A stretch of DNA of 64,000 bases, from the NCBI RefSeq assembly GCF_900176505.1, contig NZ_FWYB01000007.1:124001-188000 (forward strand), written 5' to 3'. Under the pieces are notes generated by a model. That model was not told the DNA's origin, made no database searches, and saw nothing but the letters and a program-made list of their open reading frames with translations. The stretch comes from Pedobacter nyackensis (lineage in GTDB: Bacteria > Bacteroidota > Bacteroidia > Sphingobacteriales > Sphingobacteriaceae). Position 1 is the first letter of the stretch. Every line of letters starts with the position of its first letter. Positions 1 through 7,397 of the stretch are shown piece by piece. The translations under genes were made by a program, and so were the position numbers.

Positions 1-937
1 TGTATTAATAAACAAGATTAATGGCAAAGACAACATCGCCTATCTATCCAATAACTGGAGGTATAACAATTATGATGGAAATCCGGGCAATTTCATTCCT
101 TCAAGCTACTTTATGACGCCGGGAGCGTACAAACTTATTGTTGCCCCAGTGATAAGTGATTTCAACCTCAAAACTATTGACGATAAATCCTTTAAAATCT
201 CATTTACGGTGCTACCACCTCCAAGAACTTATTCTCTGCAGGAAATGATCACTGGCCTATTTGGACTTATCCTGATAGCCGCAATAACTATCTGCCTGAT
301 CAGGGAAAACAACAGTAAAAAACTATCATTAGCAAAAAACCAGGCAGAAACAGCAAACACTGAATTGCTGAATGTGCGCTCTCGACTCAATCCACATTTT
401 GTTTTCAACGCATTAGGAGGAATTCAAAACCTGATCAACAAAAATGAGATAGAGCCAGCGAATGAGTATCTCAGTAAGTTTGCAAGACTAACCAGACACA
501 TTCTAAATGATGAAACAAAAATCAGCATTAAGGATGAAATTGATCTTCTGGAGGATTATCTTTCAATGGAACAATTGCGTTTTCCATTCAAATATGAAAT
601 ACATTCAGATCCTGAATTAAATAGCTATACAGAAATTCCGTCCATGCTGATACAACCGTTTGTAGAAAATGCTGTTAAACACGCCATACCTCTGCTTAAA
701 GAAAAAGGCAAAATCACCATCAACTTCAATAAAGAAGGTCAAAACCTAATCATCACAATAGCTGACAATGGTTCAGGCTTTAATACGATAGAAGAATATG
801 CCGGACTAGGCTTAAAACTAAGCAAGAAAAGAATTTCTTTATTAAATGATATTTATAAAGAATGTCCGATTTCCCTGGACATAGACTCAGGGAGGTCAGG
901 AACAAATATTAAGATTACCTTATCCCAATGGCTTTAA
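1..937 (+). CDS. LytS-type sensor histidine kinase, 5' end outside the window
   Basis: The reading frame is open from base 2, so the true start lies upstream and only the 3' part is present. The visible part has the end of an extracytoplasmic region, one membrane segment (about bases 245-300), then a His_kinase (PF06580) domain with the phospho-acceptor motif LNPHFVFNA (His at bases 395-397). A HATPase_c domain follows, with N-box ENAVKH and G1 box DNGSGF. It should autophosphorylate and pass phosphate to the LytTR regulator starting 3 bases after its stop. The kinase at 61629-63242 is a close paralogue with the same core. The signal sensed is unknown. Confidence 0.9.
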   Translation, partial: VLINKINGKDNIAYLSNNWRYNNYDGNPGNFIPSSYFMTPGAYKLIVAPVISDFNLKTIDDKSFKISFTVLPPPRTYSLQEMITGLFGLILIAAITICLIRENNSKKLSLAKNQAETANTELLNVRSRLNPHFVFNALGGIQNLINKNEIEPANEYLSKFARLTRHILNDETKISIKDEIDLLEDYLSMEQLRFPFKYEIHSDPELNSYTEIPSMLIQPFVENAVKHAIPLLKEKGKITINFNKEGQNLIITIADNGSGFNTIEEYAGLGLKLSKKRISLLNDIYKECPISLDIDSGRSGTNIKITLSQWL

Positions 938-940
938 TTT

Positions 941-1693
941 ATGAAAGCACTACTAATTGACGACGAACACTCGAACAATGAGAATCTTACGGCACTACTT
1001 CAGAAGTACTGCCCACGCATCAGCATCATCGGCACTGCTGCAGAATTAAATACAGCAATTGACCTCATTAATCTTCATCAGCCTGATATACTATTTCTCG
1101 ACATACAGATGGGGACTCAATCTGGATTTGATCTCCTAAAACTCCTACCTAAGCAGGACTTTGAGGTCATTTTTGTCACTGCCTTCGATAAATACGGGAT
1201 AGAAGCGATTAAGTTCGCAGCACTCGATTACTTATTAAAACCGGTAAGTATCCCAGAGCTTGTAATCGCAGTGAATAAAGTCGAAGAAAAATACACCACA
1301 AAAGAGAAGAACAAACAATTAGACTTCCTGATAAACCATATCCGGAATGAAGAAAGACAACCCACAAAAATTGCCCTGCCACAACTCTATGAAATACGAT
1401 ATGTATCCATCAATGAAATTATTCGCTGCGAAGCGGATAATTCATACACGTTTTTCTTTTTAACAAATGGTGATCGCATTCTGGTGTCGCGTTCCATCAA
1501 AGAATACGCTGATTTATTAAAATCAATAGGCTTTCTACGCACACACCAAAGCCATCTTGTTAATAGTTTTTTTGTAAAAAGCTGGATAAAGGAAGATGGT
1601 GGGCTGCTCCTCTTAAGTAACGGAGACAAAATTCCAGTTTCTAAACCTAATAAATCAACAGTACAAATGGCTCTGAACAAAGATCTTCATTAA
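941..1693 (+). CDS. LytTR-family response regulator
   Basis: 250 residues. The N-terminal receiver domain has acidic residues D7/D8, phospho-acceptor D54 in FLDIQMG and the conserved lysine K100 in DYLLKP. The C-terminal LytTR DNA-binding domain (about 145-245) contains the family pattern RCEADNSYTFFF and the RTHQSHLVN segment. It follows the kinase by 3 bases, so the two are a cognate operon. Its 3' end faces the nuclease-fusion gene with a 5-base gap. The regulator at 63247-63993 is a paralogue with the same key residues. Target genes cannot be read from the sequence. Confidence 0.93.
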   Translation: MKALLIDDEHSNNENLTALLQKYCPRISIIGTAAELNTAIDLINLHQPDILFLDIQMGTQSGFDLLKLLPKQDFEVIFVTAFDKYGIEAIKFAALDYLLKPVSIPELVIAVNKVEEKYTTKEKNKQLDFLINHIRNEERQPTKIALPQLYEIRYVSINEIIRCEADNSYTFFFLTNGDRILVSRSIKEYADLLKSIGFLRTHQSHLVNSFFVKSWIKEDGGLLLLSNGDKIPVSKPNKSTVQMALNKDLH

Positions 1694-1698
1694 TAGAA

Positions 1699-2604
1699 CT
1701 AATTGTTTTTCATCTGTTCATCAATAATCTTTTTAAACTCTTCAGTTTTGTTATCAGCTTCAATCAACCTCAAAAACTCTACATTCGATAAAAACAGCAC
1801 TTTATTGGCTGTACCAGATCCTCTCATGGCTTCCAAATAAGATGTTTTCGAGAAACCGCCAGTGGTAGCAATAATACCTAATTCGGCCAAACCATTAGAG
1901 TTTTTAAGTTTTTCATTAAACACAATAAAATCATTCTTACCTACAGTATAATCAGGCTTATTTTTACACTCAATTAAAATATACTTCCCAAATTTATTTA
2001 AAAACGGGTCCTTAATCTCATTTCTAATTATAATATCCACTTCATTACGAGAAGTATCAATGACGCGTTTTCTTATTTCTTTGTAGCCCAGAAATCCAAA
2101 AAGCAAACTGATAAACCGTTCAAACTGAATCCCCTTTTTATAAGTATCCGTTTCATTCTTAGCCTCCGAATAATTTTGCAATAAACTAGATGTGACGATC
2201 GAAGCATCATTAGCTAAACTATCGTAATAATGGTTAATAATCGGGTTCATCAGTATAGCTGTATCTACGGTCTTTTCCTGTTTGGATACTACAGACAATA
2301 CTTTCCCCGAAATAGGTTTTAATTGTGCAAAATATTCTTCCTTATGGCCCGACATCATAATTACATTAGCAATCGGGTTAATCTCAAACATCTGCGTTGC
2401 AATGCCTATTCCATTCATACCTAACTTATCCATACAGCTATCAATAATAGCCAAAGTATAAAACCGGTTTTCTATCGCATGTTGAATTTCTTCAGTAGTA
2501 CTGTAAGCTTCAAAGTGGCAATCTGGTAAAAGTTCAGATAGCTTTTTCTTTAAACTAGCAGCCTGTAATTGTTCATCATCAATAATTAATACTGTTCTTT
2601 CCAT
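1699..2604 (-). CDS. Receiver domain fused to Mrr-like PD-(D/E)XK nuclease domain
   Basis: 301 residues. Residues 1-120 look like an intact response-regulator receiver: D9/D10 acidic pocket, D55 as likely phospho-acceptor, S85 in MMSGH and K108 in VSKQ. After a linker, residues 155-280 look like a restriction-endonuclease-like fold of the Mrr_cat type: E162 in the FERF helix, D190 in EVDIII, and E212/K214 in IECKN, which together form a PD-(D/E)XK site. No DNA-binding output domain is seen, so the predicted output is phosphorylation-controlled nuclease activity; this is inference. No dedicated kinase is adjacent on the same strand; the nearest is the LytS kinase just left. It could be a defence or DNA-stress effector. 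Confidence 0.75.
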   Translation of the reverse strand: MERTVLIIDDEQLQAASLKKKLSELLPDCHFEAYSTTEEIQHAIENRFYTLAIIDSCMDKLGMNGIGIATQMFEINPIANVIMMSGHKEEYFAQLKPISGKVLSVVSKQEKTVDTAILMNPIINHYYDSLANDASIVTSSLLQNYSEAKNETDTYKKGIQFERFISLLFGFLGYKEIRKRVIDTSRNEVDIIIRNEIKDPFLNKFGKYILIECKNKPDYTVGKNDFIVFNEKLKNSNGLAELGIIATTGGFSKTSYLEAMRGSGTANKVLFLSNVEFLRLIEADNKTEEFKKIIDEQMKNN

Positions 2605-2638
2605 TCTTGAATTGGTATCTTAATAATAAAAGCTAATT

Positions 2639-2830
2639 TTACTTCCACAAATCTTCAGTAGCTATTTTACCCCCCCTGCCTTTCTTGATATCATCCCGGC
2701 TTTTAAGGATTTCTTTAACAAATGCAGGATCGTAATTATCCTCTTTAGCAGAATCCTTAATTATGTTGCGCGAGCTTAGTTTTAAATTAGTTTGTTTCAC
2801 TATCATATTCAGTAAGCATTGATATTGCAA
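2639..2830 (-). CDS. Small antitoxin-like protein (DUF2683-like C-terminus), possibly truncated
   Basis: Up to 63 residues, or 55 if the second ATG is used. The C-terminal half (YDPAFVKEI, then KGRGG, then TEDLWK at the very end) resembles the end of short Bacteroidota antitoxin-like proteins that precede RelE/YoeB-type toxins. The N-terminal half does not look like the family, and no toxin gene lies downstream: the next gene, 34 bases away, is the receiver-nuclease fusion. It may be an eroded antitoxin or a small partner of that fusion. The match is to remembered family patterns, so confidence is modest. Confidence 0.45.
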   Translation of the reverse strand: MQYQCLLNMIVKQTNLKLSSRNIIKDSAKEDNYDPAFVKEILKSRDDIKKGRGGKIATEDLWK

Positions 2831-2944
2831 ATATACTCAAAACACATCAAATTAACCACAACGAAATATATTGTAATAATTATCAACTAATCAGATAACA
2901 CTCCAATATTCTGTGATATTTCAAGTATCCTACCTTATACTAAG

Positions 2945-2977
2945 AAAAAAACGGCAGCGTCTTTCGACACTGCCGTT
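2945..2977 (-). terminator. Intrinsic terminator after the GH110 gene
   Basis: An 8-bp stem (AACGGCAG pairing with CTGCCGTT) extended by GTC/GAC around a TTTC loop. On the minus strand it is followed by seven T residues. It lies about 85 bases past the stop of the GH110 gene and should end the polysaccharide-utilisation operon. Confidence 0.8.
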
Positions 2978-3065
2978 GTGCGTGATACTCGTCTTGCTCC
3001 AAGGTTTACCAGCATCTAAAACATAGCGTTTAATATGGTCCTCACTCAATGCAGCGCCATTTACC
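2976..3065 (-). pseudogene. Relic of a susD gene (about 30 codons, internal deletion)
   Basis: Bases 2976-3033 match 12971-13028 inside the susD gene at 12832-14391 almost base for base, and 3039-3065 match 13103-13129. The roughly 75 bases between these blocks in the intact gene are missing here. Read on the minus strand, the relic keeps the susD frame (VNGAALSEDH joined to KRYVLDAGKPWSKTSITHN). The right edge overlaps the stop codon of the GH110 gene and the left edge runs into its terminator. This is a recombination or deletion scar. Confidence 0.8.
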
Positions 3066-4869
3066 GGATTGAAGGAACCGAAACAATATCAGATTTAATA
3101 TCTTTACCAGTCATTAGGTTTGTTTTAATTTCCGTTTGTGCGCCTTTATAAAAGTGATTATTGATTATTTTCACCGCGGTACAACCGATAAAATTAAAAG
3201 CAGGTTTGTTGTTACCTGCGGGCAGGAAATCTGTTTTTTCAATTTTGTTATTTGAAAAAACTAAACCACTGGTGCTCCTTGCGGTTAGAATAGGCGAGTC
3301 ATATACTTTAAAAGTATTGTTTTCAATAGTTATATTTTTGTGAACGTAATATCCTGAAAGAATTTCTTTATTCTGGGGATTGATACTTATAACATAATTA
3401 TTGGGAGAGGAATTGTAGCCGCATTCTATAAATTGATTATTTCGGATAGTCAGATTCATTACCCGGCCTGATTCATACCATCCCGAGGCATCATTTTCAA
3501 TTAAAATGGCGTGCATCCCTGTCCGGTAATATACATTATTTTCAATGACAACTTTTCTTCGTGTGGTTATCAACGTCCCTCTTGAGATAGTACCTTCGAA
3601 CCTGGAATTTTTAATCGTTACCGAGGGTGTCCAGGTAATATTCTCCAATGCATCACCAACTTTAAGTTCAGCAGAAAACGGCTTTTCCATTTCCAGCAGC
3701 ATTTCCCTTTCAGAAATTAATTTTGCAGTTTTCACTACTCCCTGTTTATAAATCTGTAGAGAAGCGCTGTGCAGATAAGCCACCGTATCACCTGCGATAA
3801 ATGCTTCAAAGCCGTATGACTGGTGATGCATAAACCTCAATTTTAAGGTTGTTGGTGATAAGATTTCTGTAACTTTCAAATGCGTTCCATGCACATTGAC
3901 CGGATCGTCGTGCATACCATTAAACCTGCAGTGATTGATCGTAATTTGTCCTTTGCAACCCGAAAAATGCAGCCCATCCGCTGAAGAGGCAATTACCCTA
4001 CCGCTTCCTTTTTCAGGTTCGACAAAAACGCTGCTGTAGTCCAGATTTTCAGAAAACTGGGAAACAATACCGAGGCCATGCATAGCATTCATATGCAGGT
4101 TATGTAACCTAATATTTTTTGAACGGTTTATAAAAGCACCTACGTAATCTCTATAAGTATCTCTTATGGTTAGCACTTCATCGATCCTACCCTTAAACTT
4201 CGAGAAATCACCCTTGAATTTTACAGTAAGGGGGGCAATTTTTTCGGCCTTACTATTTAAAAACGGATTCCAGCTGCTATACAATAACATTCCTGTTTGG
4301 GGCCTTACCAATGCTGCATGATAGTTTTTCGTGATCCATTTTTCTCCATACCATAACAAATGGTTATCAAGAATGGAAAACCTGGAGTCTGGATGAATGT
4401 TAGCTACAACGCTGGTATCCGACACTTCTTTCAAGGTCATTTCAGACATACCCGGGCGTTCATAATTTACAGATAAGTTTTGTATGCTAATTTGCATACA
4501 TTCATCTAAGACCCATGAGATCATCTTTTCGTGAAAAACAAATACAGACCCATTACCTTCAATAGTCACATTTTTTAACCCTTTGAGATACAAGCCTACC
4601 CGCTGTTTTTTTACTGGAAATTCTACCTCCGAAGAGGTATTCGAGATATAATAATGAGTTTCAGTGGCATTGTCAGGCCAAAAATCGTACCGACCTTTCG
4701 GGAAATTCAAGATGCTATTTTTTTGTGTTCTAGTAGCTTCAATAGCTTTTTTCACACCTGTAGTGGCGTCCGTAAAATCATTGGGATTTACACCGAATTT
4801 AGTAACGTCAATTACCTGCGCATTTGCTTGCAGACAACCAAAAAGCAAAACGATCAGATATTTTTTCAT
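3061..4869 (-). CDS. glaB: GH110 family alpha-1,3-galactosidase (secreted beta-helix)
   Basis: 602 residues with a signal peptide (MKKYLIVLLFGCLQANAQ). The body is a right-handed parallel beta-helix with many IxNN-type turns. The motif ADGLHFSG (D298) followed by GMHDDPVNVHGT (D321, D322) matches in order and spacing (23 and 24 residues) the three aspartates known to matter in GH110 enzymes, which remove terminal alpha-1,3-linked galactose, as on blood group B structures. It is the last gene of the sigma/FecR/SusC/SusD/lipoprotein locus, so it likely trims galactosides in the periplasm or at the surface. The final codons abut a susD relic, so the last few residues may have been replaced. Confidence 0.85.
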   Translation of the reverse strand: MKKYLIVLLFGCLQANAQVIDVTKFGVNPNDFTDATTGVKKAIEATRTQKNSILNFPKGRYDFWPDNATETHYYISNTSSEVEFPVKKQRVGLYLKGLKNVTIEGNGSVFVFHEKMISWVLDECMQISIQNLSVNYERPGMSEMTLKEVSDTSVVANIHPDSRFSILDNHLLWYGEKWITKNYHAALVRPQTGMLLYSSWNPFLNSKAEKIAPLTVKFKGDFSKFKGRIDEVLTIRDTYRDYVGAFINRSKNIRLHNLHMNAMHGLGIVSQFSENLDYSSVFVEPEKGSGRVIASSADGLHFSGCKGQITINHCRFNGMHDDPVNVHGTHLKVTEILSPTTLKLRFMHHQSYGFEAFIAGDTVAYLHSASLQIYKQGVVKTAKLISEREMLLEMEKPFSAELKVGDALENITWTPSVTIKNSRFEGTISRGTLITTRRKVVIENNVYYRTGMHAILIENDASGWYESGRVMNLTIRNNQFIECGYNSSPNNYVISINPQNKEILSGYYVHKNITIENNTFKVYDSPILTARSTSGLVFSNNKIEKTDFLPAGNNKPAFNFIGCTAVKIINNHFYKGAQTEIKTNLMTGKDIKSDIVSVPSIR

Positions 4870-4945
4870 CAGTATATTATTTGATTTTTAAAGGTTATGA
4901 AGCTATCACCTATGATGGTTGCATCAGTATATAATTTGATTTTAT
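4867..4945. repeat. 24-bp direct repeat upstream of the GH110 gene
   Basis: Two near-identical copies at 4867-4890 and 4922-4945 (CATCAGTATATNATTTGATT core), with 55 bases between their starts. The first copy contains the GH110 start codon. It may be a local duplication of the translation-initiation region. Confidence 0.65.
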
Positions 4946-4948
4946 AGG

Positions 4949-4988
4949 CAAAAAAATAACACAGAGGCTCAAATACCCCTGTGTTATT
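4949..4988 (-). terminator. Intrinsic terminator after the small lipoprotein gene
   Basis: AATAACACAG pairs with CTGTGTTATT (bases 4955-4964 and 4979-4988), followed on the minus strand by a run of T. It sits between the lipoprotein gene and the GH110 gene, so it may reduce expression of the enzyme relative to SusC/SusD. Confidence 0.75.
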
Positions 4989-4997
4989 CAATTGATT

Positions 4998-5483
4998 TTA
5001 TTGGTTAATAAAAGAGGTGACGTTTATAGTCCAAACTCTGCTAGCTCCATTTGCGGCAGTTACCGTGTATTTCAGTGGTTTGGTCGCATCCGTAGGAAAT
5101 CCCAGGGCCGGAGTGCCTCCTGTTGGAGAAATGGTCGCTGCCGTAGAGATGTTCATAAAAAACCACAAATTGGTTTGCACCACTTTAGCTTTTTCTGCGG
5201 TAGTAAATTGGCCATTTGCTGCTGGGACTGTGATCACCACATTAATAGTAGAAGTAGGTTTATCTATAGTTTGCGTCACTGTTAATGGTTGATAAGCCAC
5301 TACTGGCTGTCCGTTTTTAATTACGGTACCATTAAAGCGATACTCGGCTCCAACCAATGTAATCTCATTGGTATCAAACAAAGGATAATCTTCTAAACCC
5401 TTTTTTAAACATGATGAGGCTAAGGCTACCATCAGCAACATTACAAGAGTTGATATGTATTTAATTTTTCTTTTCATGATCAA
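4998..5483 (-). CDS. SusCD-associated surface lipoprotein (DUF5018-like)
   Basis: 161 residues. The N-terminus is a lipoprotein signal (LMVALASSC, lipobox cysteine about residue 25). The rest is beta-rich, with YRFNGTVIKNGQP and a C-terminal part ending YTVTAANGASRVWTINV, typical of DUF5018-like partners encoded after SusD. It starts 9 bases after the susD stop, so it belongs to the operon. It probably sits on the outer-membrane surface and helps glycan capture, like SusE/SusF, but direct evidence for binding is absent. Confidence 0.7.
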   Translation of the reverse strand: MIMKRKIKYISTLVMLLMVALASSCLKKGLEDYPLFDTNEITLVGAEYRFNGTVIKNGQPVVAYQPLTVTQTIDKPTSTINVVITVPAANGQFTTAEKAKVVQTNLWFFMNISTAATISPTGGTPALGFPTDATKPLKYTVTAANGASRVWTINVTSFINQ

Positions 5484-5492
5484 ATATTTAGG

Positions 5493-7388
5493 TTACCAGT
5501 TTGGATTTTGAGGCAAAAATTTTGGATTGTTATCGATAAAACCTTGCGGAATTGGAAGCAGGTATCTTCTTGAAGGTTGAAATTTACGATTATTGTAAAT
5601 GCTTCTGAATGGCCCAGTAACAATAGAAAAAGCTTTGCGGTCTTTTGAAATATCCATCACACGAATAGGTTCAGTTAACTCTGCAATGGAAGATCCTGAG
5701 GCAAGTCCATCATTGGCATCACCACCGTATCTGCCCCAACGTAACAAGCTGTAATAACGATCGTTCTCTTCAGTCAACTCTACACGGCGTTCTCTTTTGT
5801 AATCTTTCCAGGCACTGATTAAATTACTGGCTGTAGCTGCTGGTATCTGACCGTGTAATACACGTGTTTTGTTAAAATTGATTACCGCATTAGCTACATC
5901 TCCTTTTAACAAATAGGCTTCAGCTAAATTTAGGTATACCCTTCCCAAACGCATGCAAACAAAATGATAATCGGTACTTACAGAATTTAAATAGGAGGGC
6001 GAAACATTGGTATATATACCTTTGCGCCAGTACATGTTACTTAAAGTAAAGGCATAATCACCACCATTAATTTCACCTAGAAATCTTGCTGCATTTCCTC
6101 TTAAACCAGTAGTAAACAATTCACCGTAAAAACGGGTTGAATCACTAATGATAGACGCTTTCCACCTGGCATCACGGTTTTCGTTGGTCAAGGTCCAAAT
6201 GCTTTCTGTACTACCTGGTTTAATACGTCCCATTTTCACCAAAGTTTCGTCATTTAGTTTAGCTGTTTTATCATGTGGAAAGCCTAATCTTGAAAAAGGC
6301 GCCAATACATTCACTGTTTCATCAATCGCATTGATATATTGCGAAGTTTGATTCCAGGGCACAACCTTGGTTGGGTCTGCTTTATCAATGGTCAAATAAT
6401 CATCCGTTAAATTTTGTGCCGGGAAATTTTCTGGCCAGCATTCGAAAGGAACAGATTTAATAAACAGCGGAGAACCCTGAAATTTATTGATTTTATCTGC
6501 TGTAATATTTGGCATGCAATTCTGCATGGGTGTACTTTGTACAGATGTATTTATCGCTTTTCTATATATACCATAAATAATCTCATTAGATGTACTTTTG
6601 ACTTCATTGAACATTCCTTCGTAATCTGCTTCCAGCGCATAACCACCACTTATTACTAATTGAGCATTAGTAATAATTTTATCCAATAGTGGGTCGTTTG
6701 GCGCAACATTTGGCGCAGCCGGATAGTTTTTATAAGCCAGGGCCTGTAAACACACCTCTGTTAAAAAAGCTGCTGCTACATATTTATTAGTCCTACCAGA
6801 TATTTTAGCAATAGGCAAATCCGCTACAGCATCTTCCAGATCTTTAATAATGTAGTTATAACTTTCTGTAGGATTAGCTGTTGTAGGGAGTTTGAATTCA
6901 TCATTTTCAGTTAAAACCTTATCTATCCAAACAATTCGACCTATGTTACGGGTAACTTGAAAATAAGACATAGCCCGTAAAAATTTAGCTTCGGCAATTA
7001 ATTCTTTTTTATCTGCATCAGCAATACCTGTTGATTCGGTGACATTTTTAATGATGACATTACAACGGCGAACAGCAGCCCAGTTGTTAAATCCATAATC
7101 GCTTCGATTGGTTAATGTTTCACCAATAACTGGATTCGCCGATCCGCCGATACCTCCCTGAGCAATGATGTTCGTTGTCCAGGGATCTGCACCTGGTCCG
7201 CTTTGAAAGCTGCTCATTATTCCATACGTACTAAATATAAAAGTCTCGGCGTTGGCCTTGCTGCTCCATATGATATCAGCACTAATCCGATCAGTGGGTA
7301 AAGTATCCAGTACCTTTTTACAAGAATTTAGCACCAAAATACCGGTTAAAATCCCTATGGTTGTTATAAATTTTTTCATAATCTTCAA
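5493..7388 (-). CDS. SusD/RagB-type nutrient-binding outer membrane lipoprotein
   Basis: 631 residues. The lipoprotein signal ends at LVLNSCKK, and the following DTLPTDRIS is the usual SusD N-terminal pattern. SusD-like N-terminal TPR helices (AEAKFLRAMSYFQVTRNIG) and the C-terminal RagB region (LAEAYLLKGD, then ERRVELTEENDRYYSLLRWG, ending LLPIPQGFIDNNPKFLPQNPNW) are clear. It forms the lid of the SusC transporter encoded 9 bases upstream. Substrate is probably an alpha-galactosyl glycan, judged only from the GH110 neighbour. Confidence 0.95.
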   Translation of the reverse strand: MKIMKKFITTIGILTGILVLNSCKKVLDTLPTDRISADIIWSSKANAETFIFSTYGIMSSFQSGPGADPWTTNIIAQGGIGGSANPVIGETLTNRSDYGFNNWAAVRRCNVIIKNVTESTGIADADKKELIAEAKFLRAMSYFQVTRNIGRIVWIDKVLTENDEFKLPTTANPTESYNYIIKDLEDAVADLPIAKISGRTNKYVAAAFLTEVCLQALAYKNYPAAPNVAPNDPLLDKIITNAQLVISGGYALEADYEGMFNEVKSTSNEIIYGIYRKAINTSVQSTPMQNCMPNITADKINKFQGSPLFIKSVPFECWPENFPAQNLTDDYLTIDKADPTKVVPWNQTSQYINAIDETVNVLAPFSRLGFPHDKTAKLNDETLVKMGRIKPGSTESIWTLTNENRDARWKASIISDSTRFYGELFTTGLRGNAARFLGEINGGDYAFTLSNMYWRKGIYTNVSPSYLNSVSTDYHFVCMRLGRVYLNLAEAYLLKGDVANAVINFNKTRVLHGQIPAATASNLISAWKDYKRERRVELTEENDRYYSLLRWGRYGGDANDGLASGSSIAELTEPIRVMDISKDRKAFSIVTGPFRSIYNNRKFQPSRRYLLPIPQGFIDNNPKFLPQNPNW

Positions 7389-7397
7389 AATAAATGA

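Noticed and set aside
1387..1680. 97-codon minus-strand frame opposite the LytTR regulator
   Set aside because: Fully antisense to a well-supported gene and without motifs.
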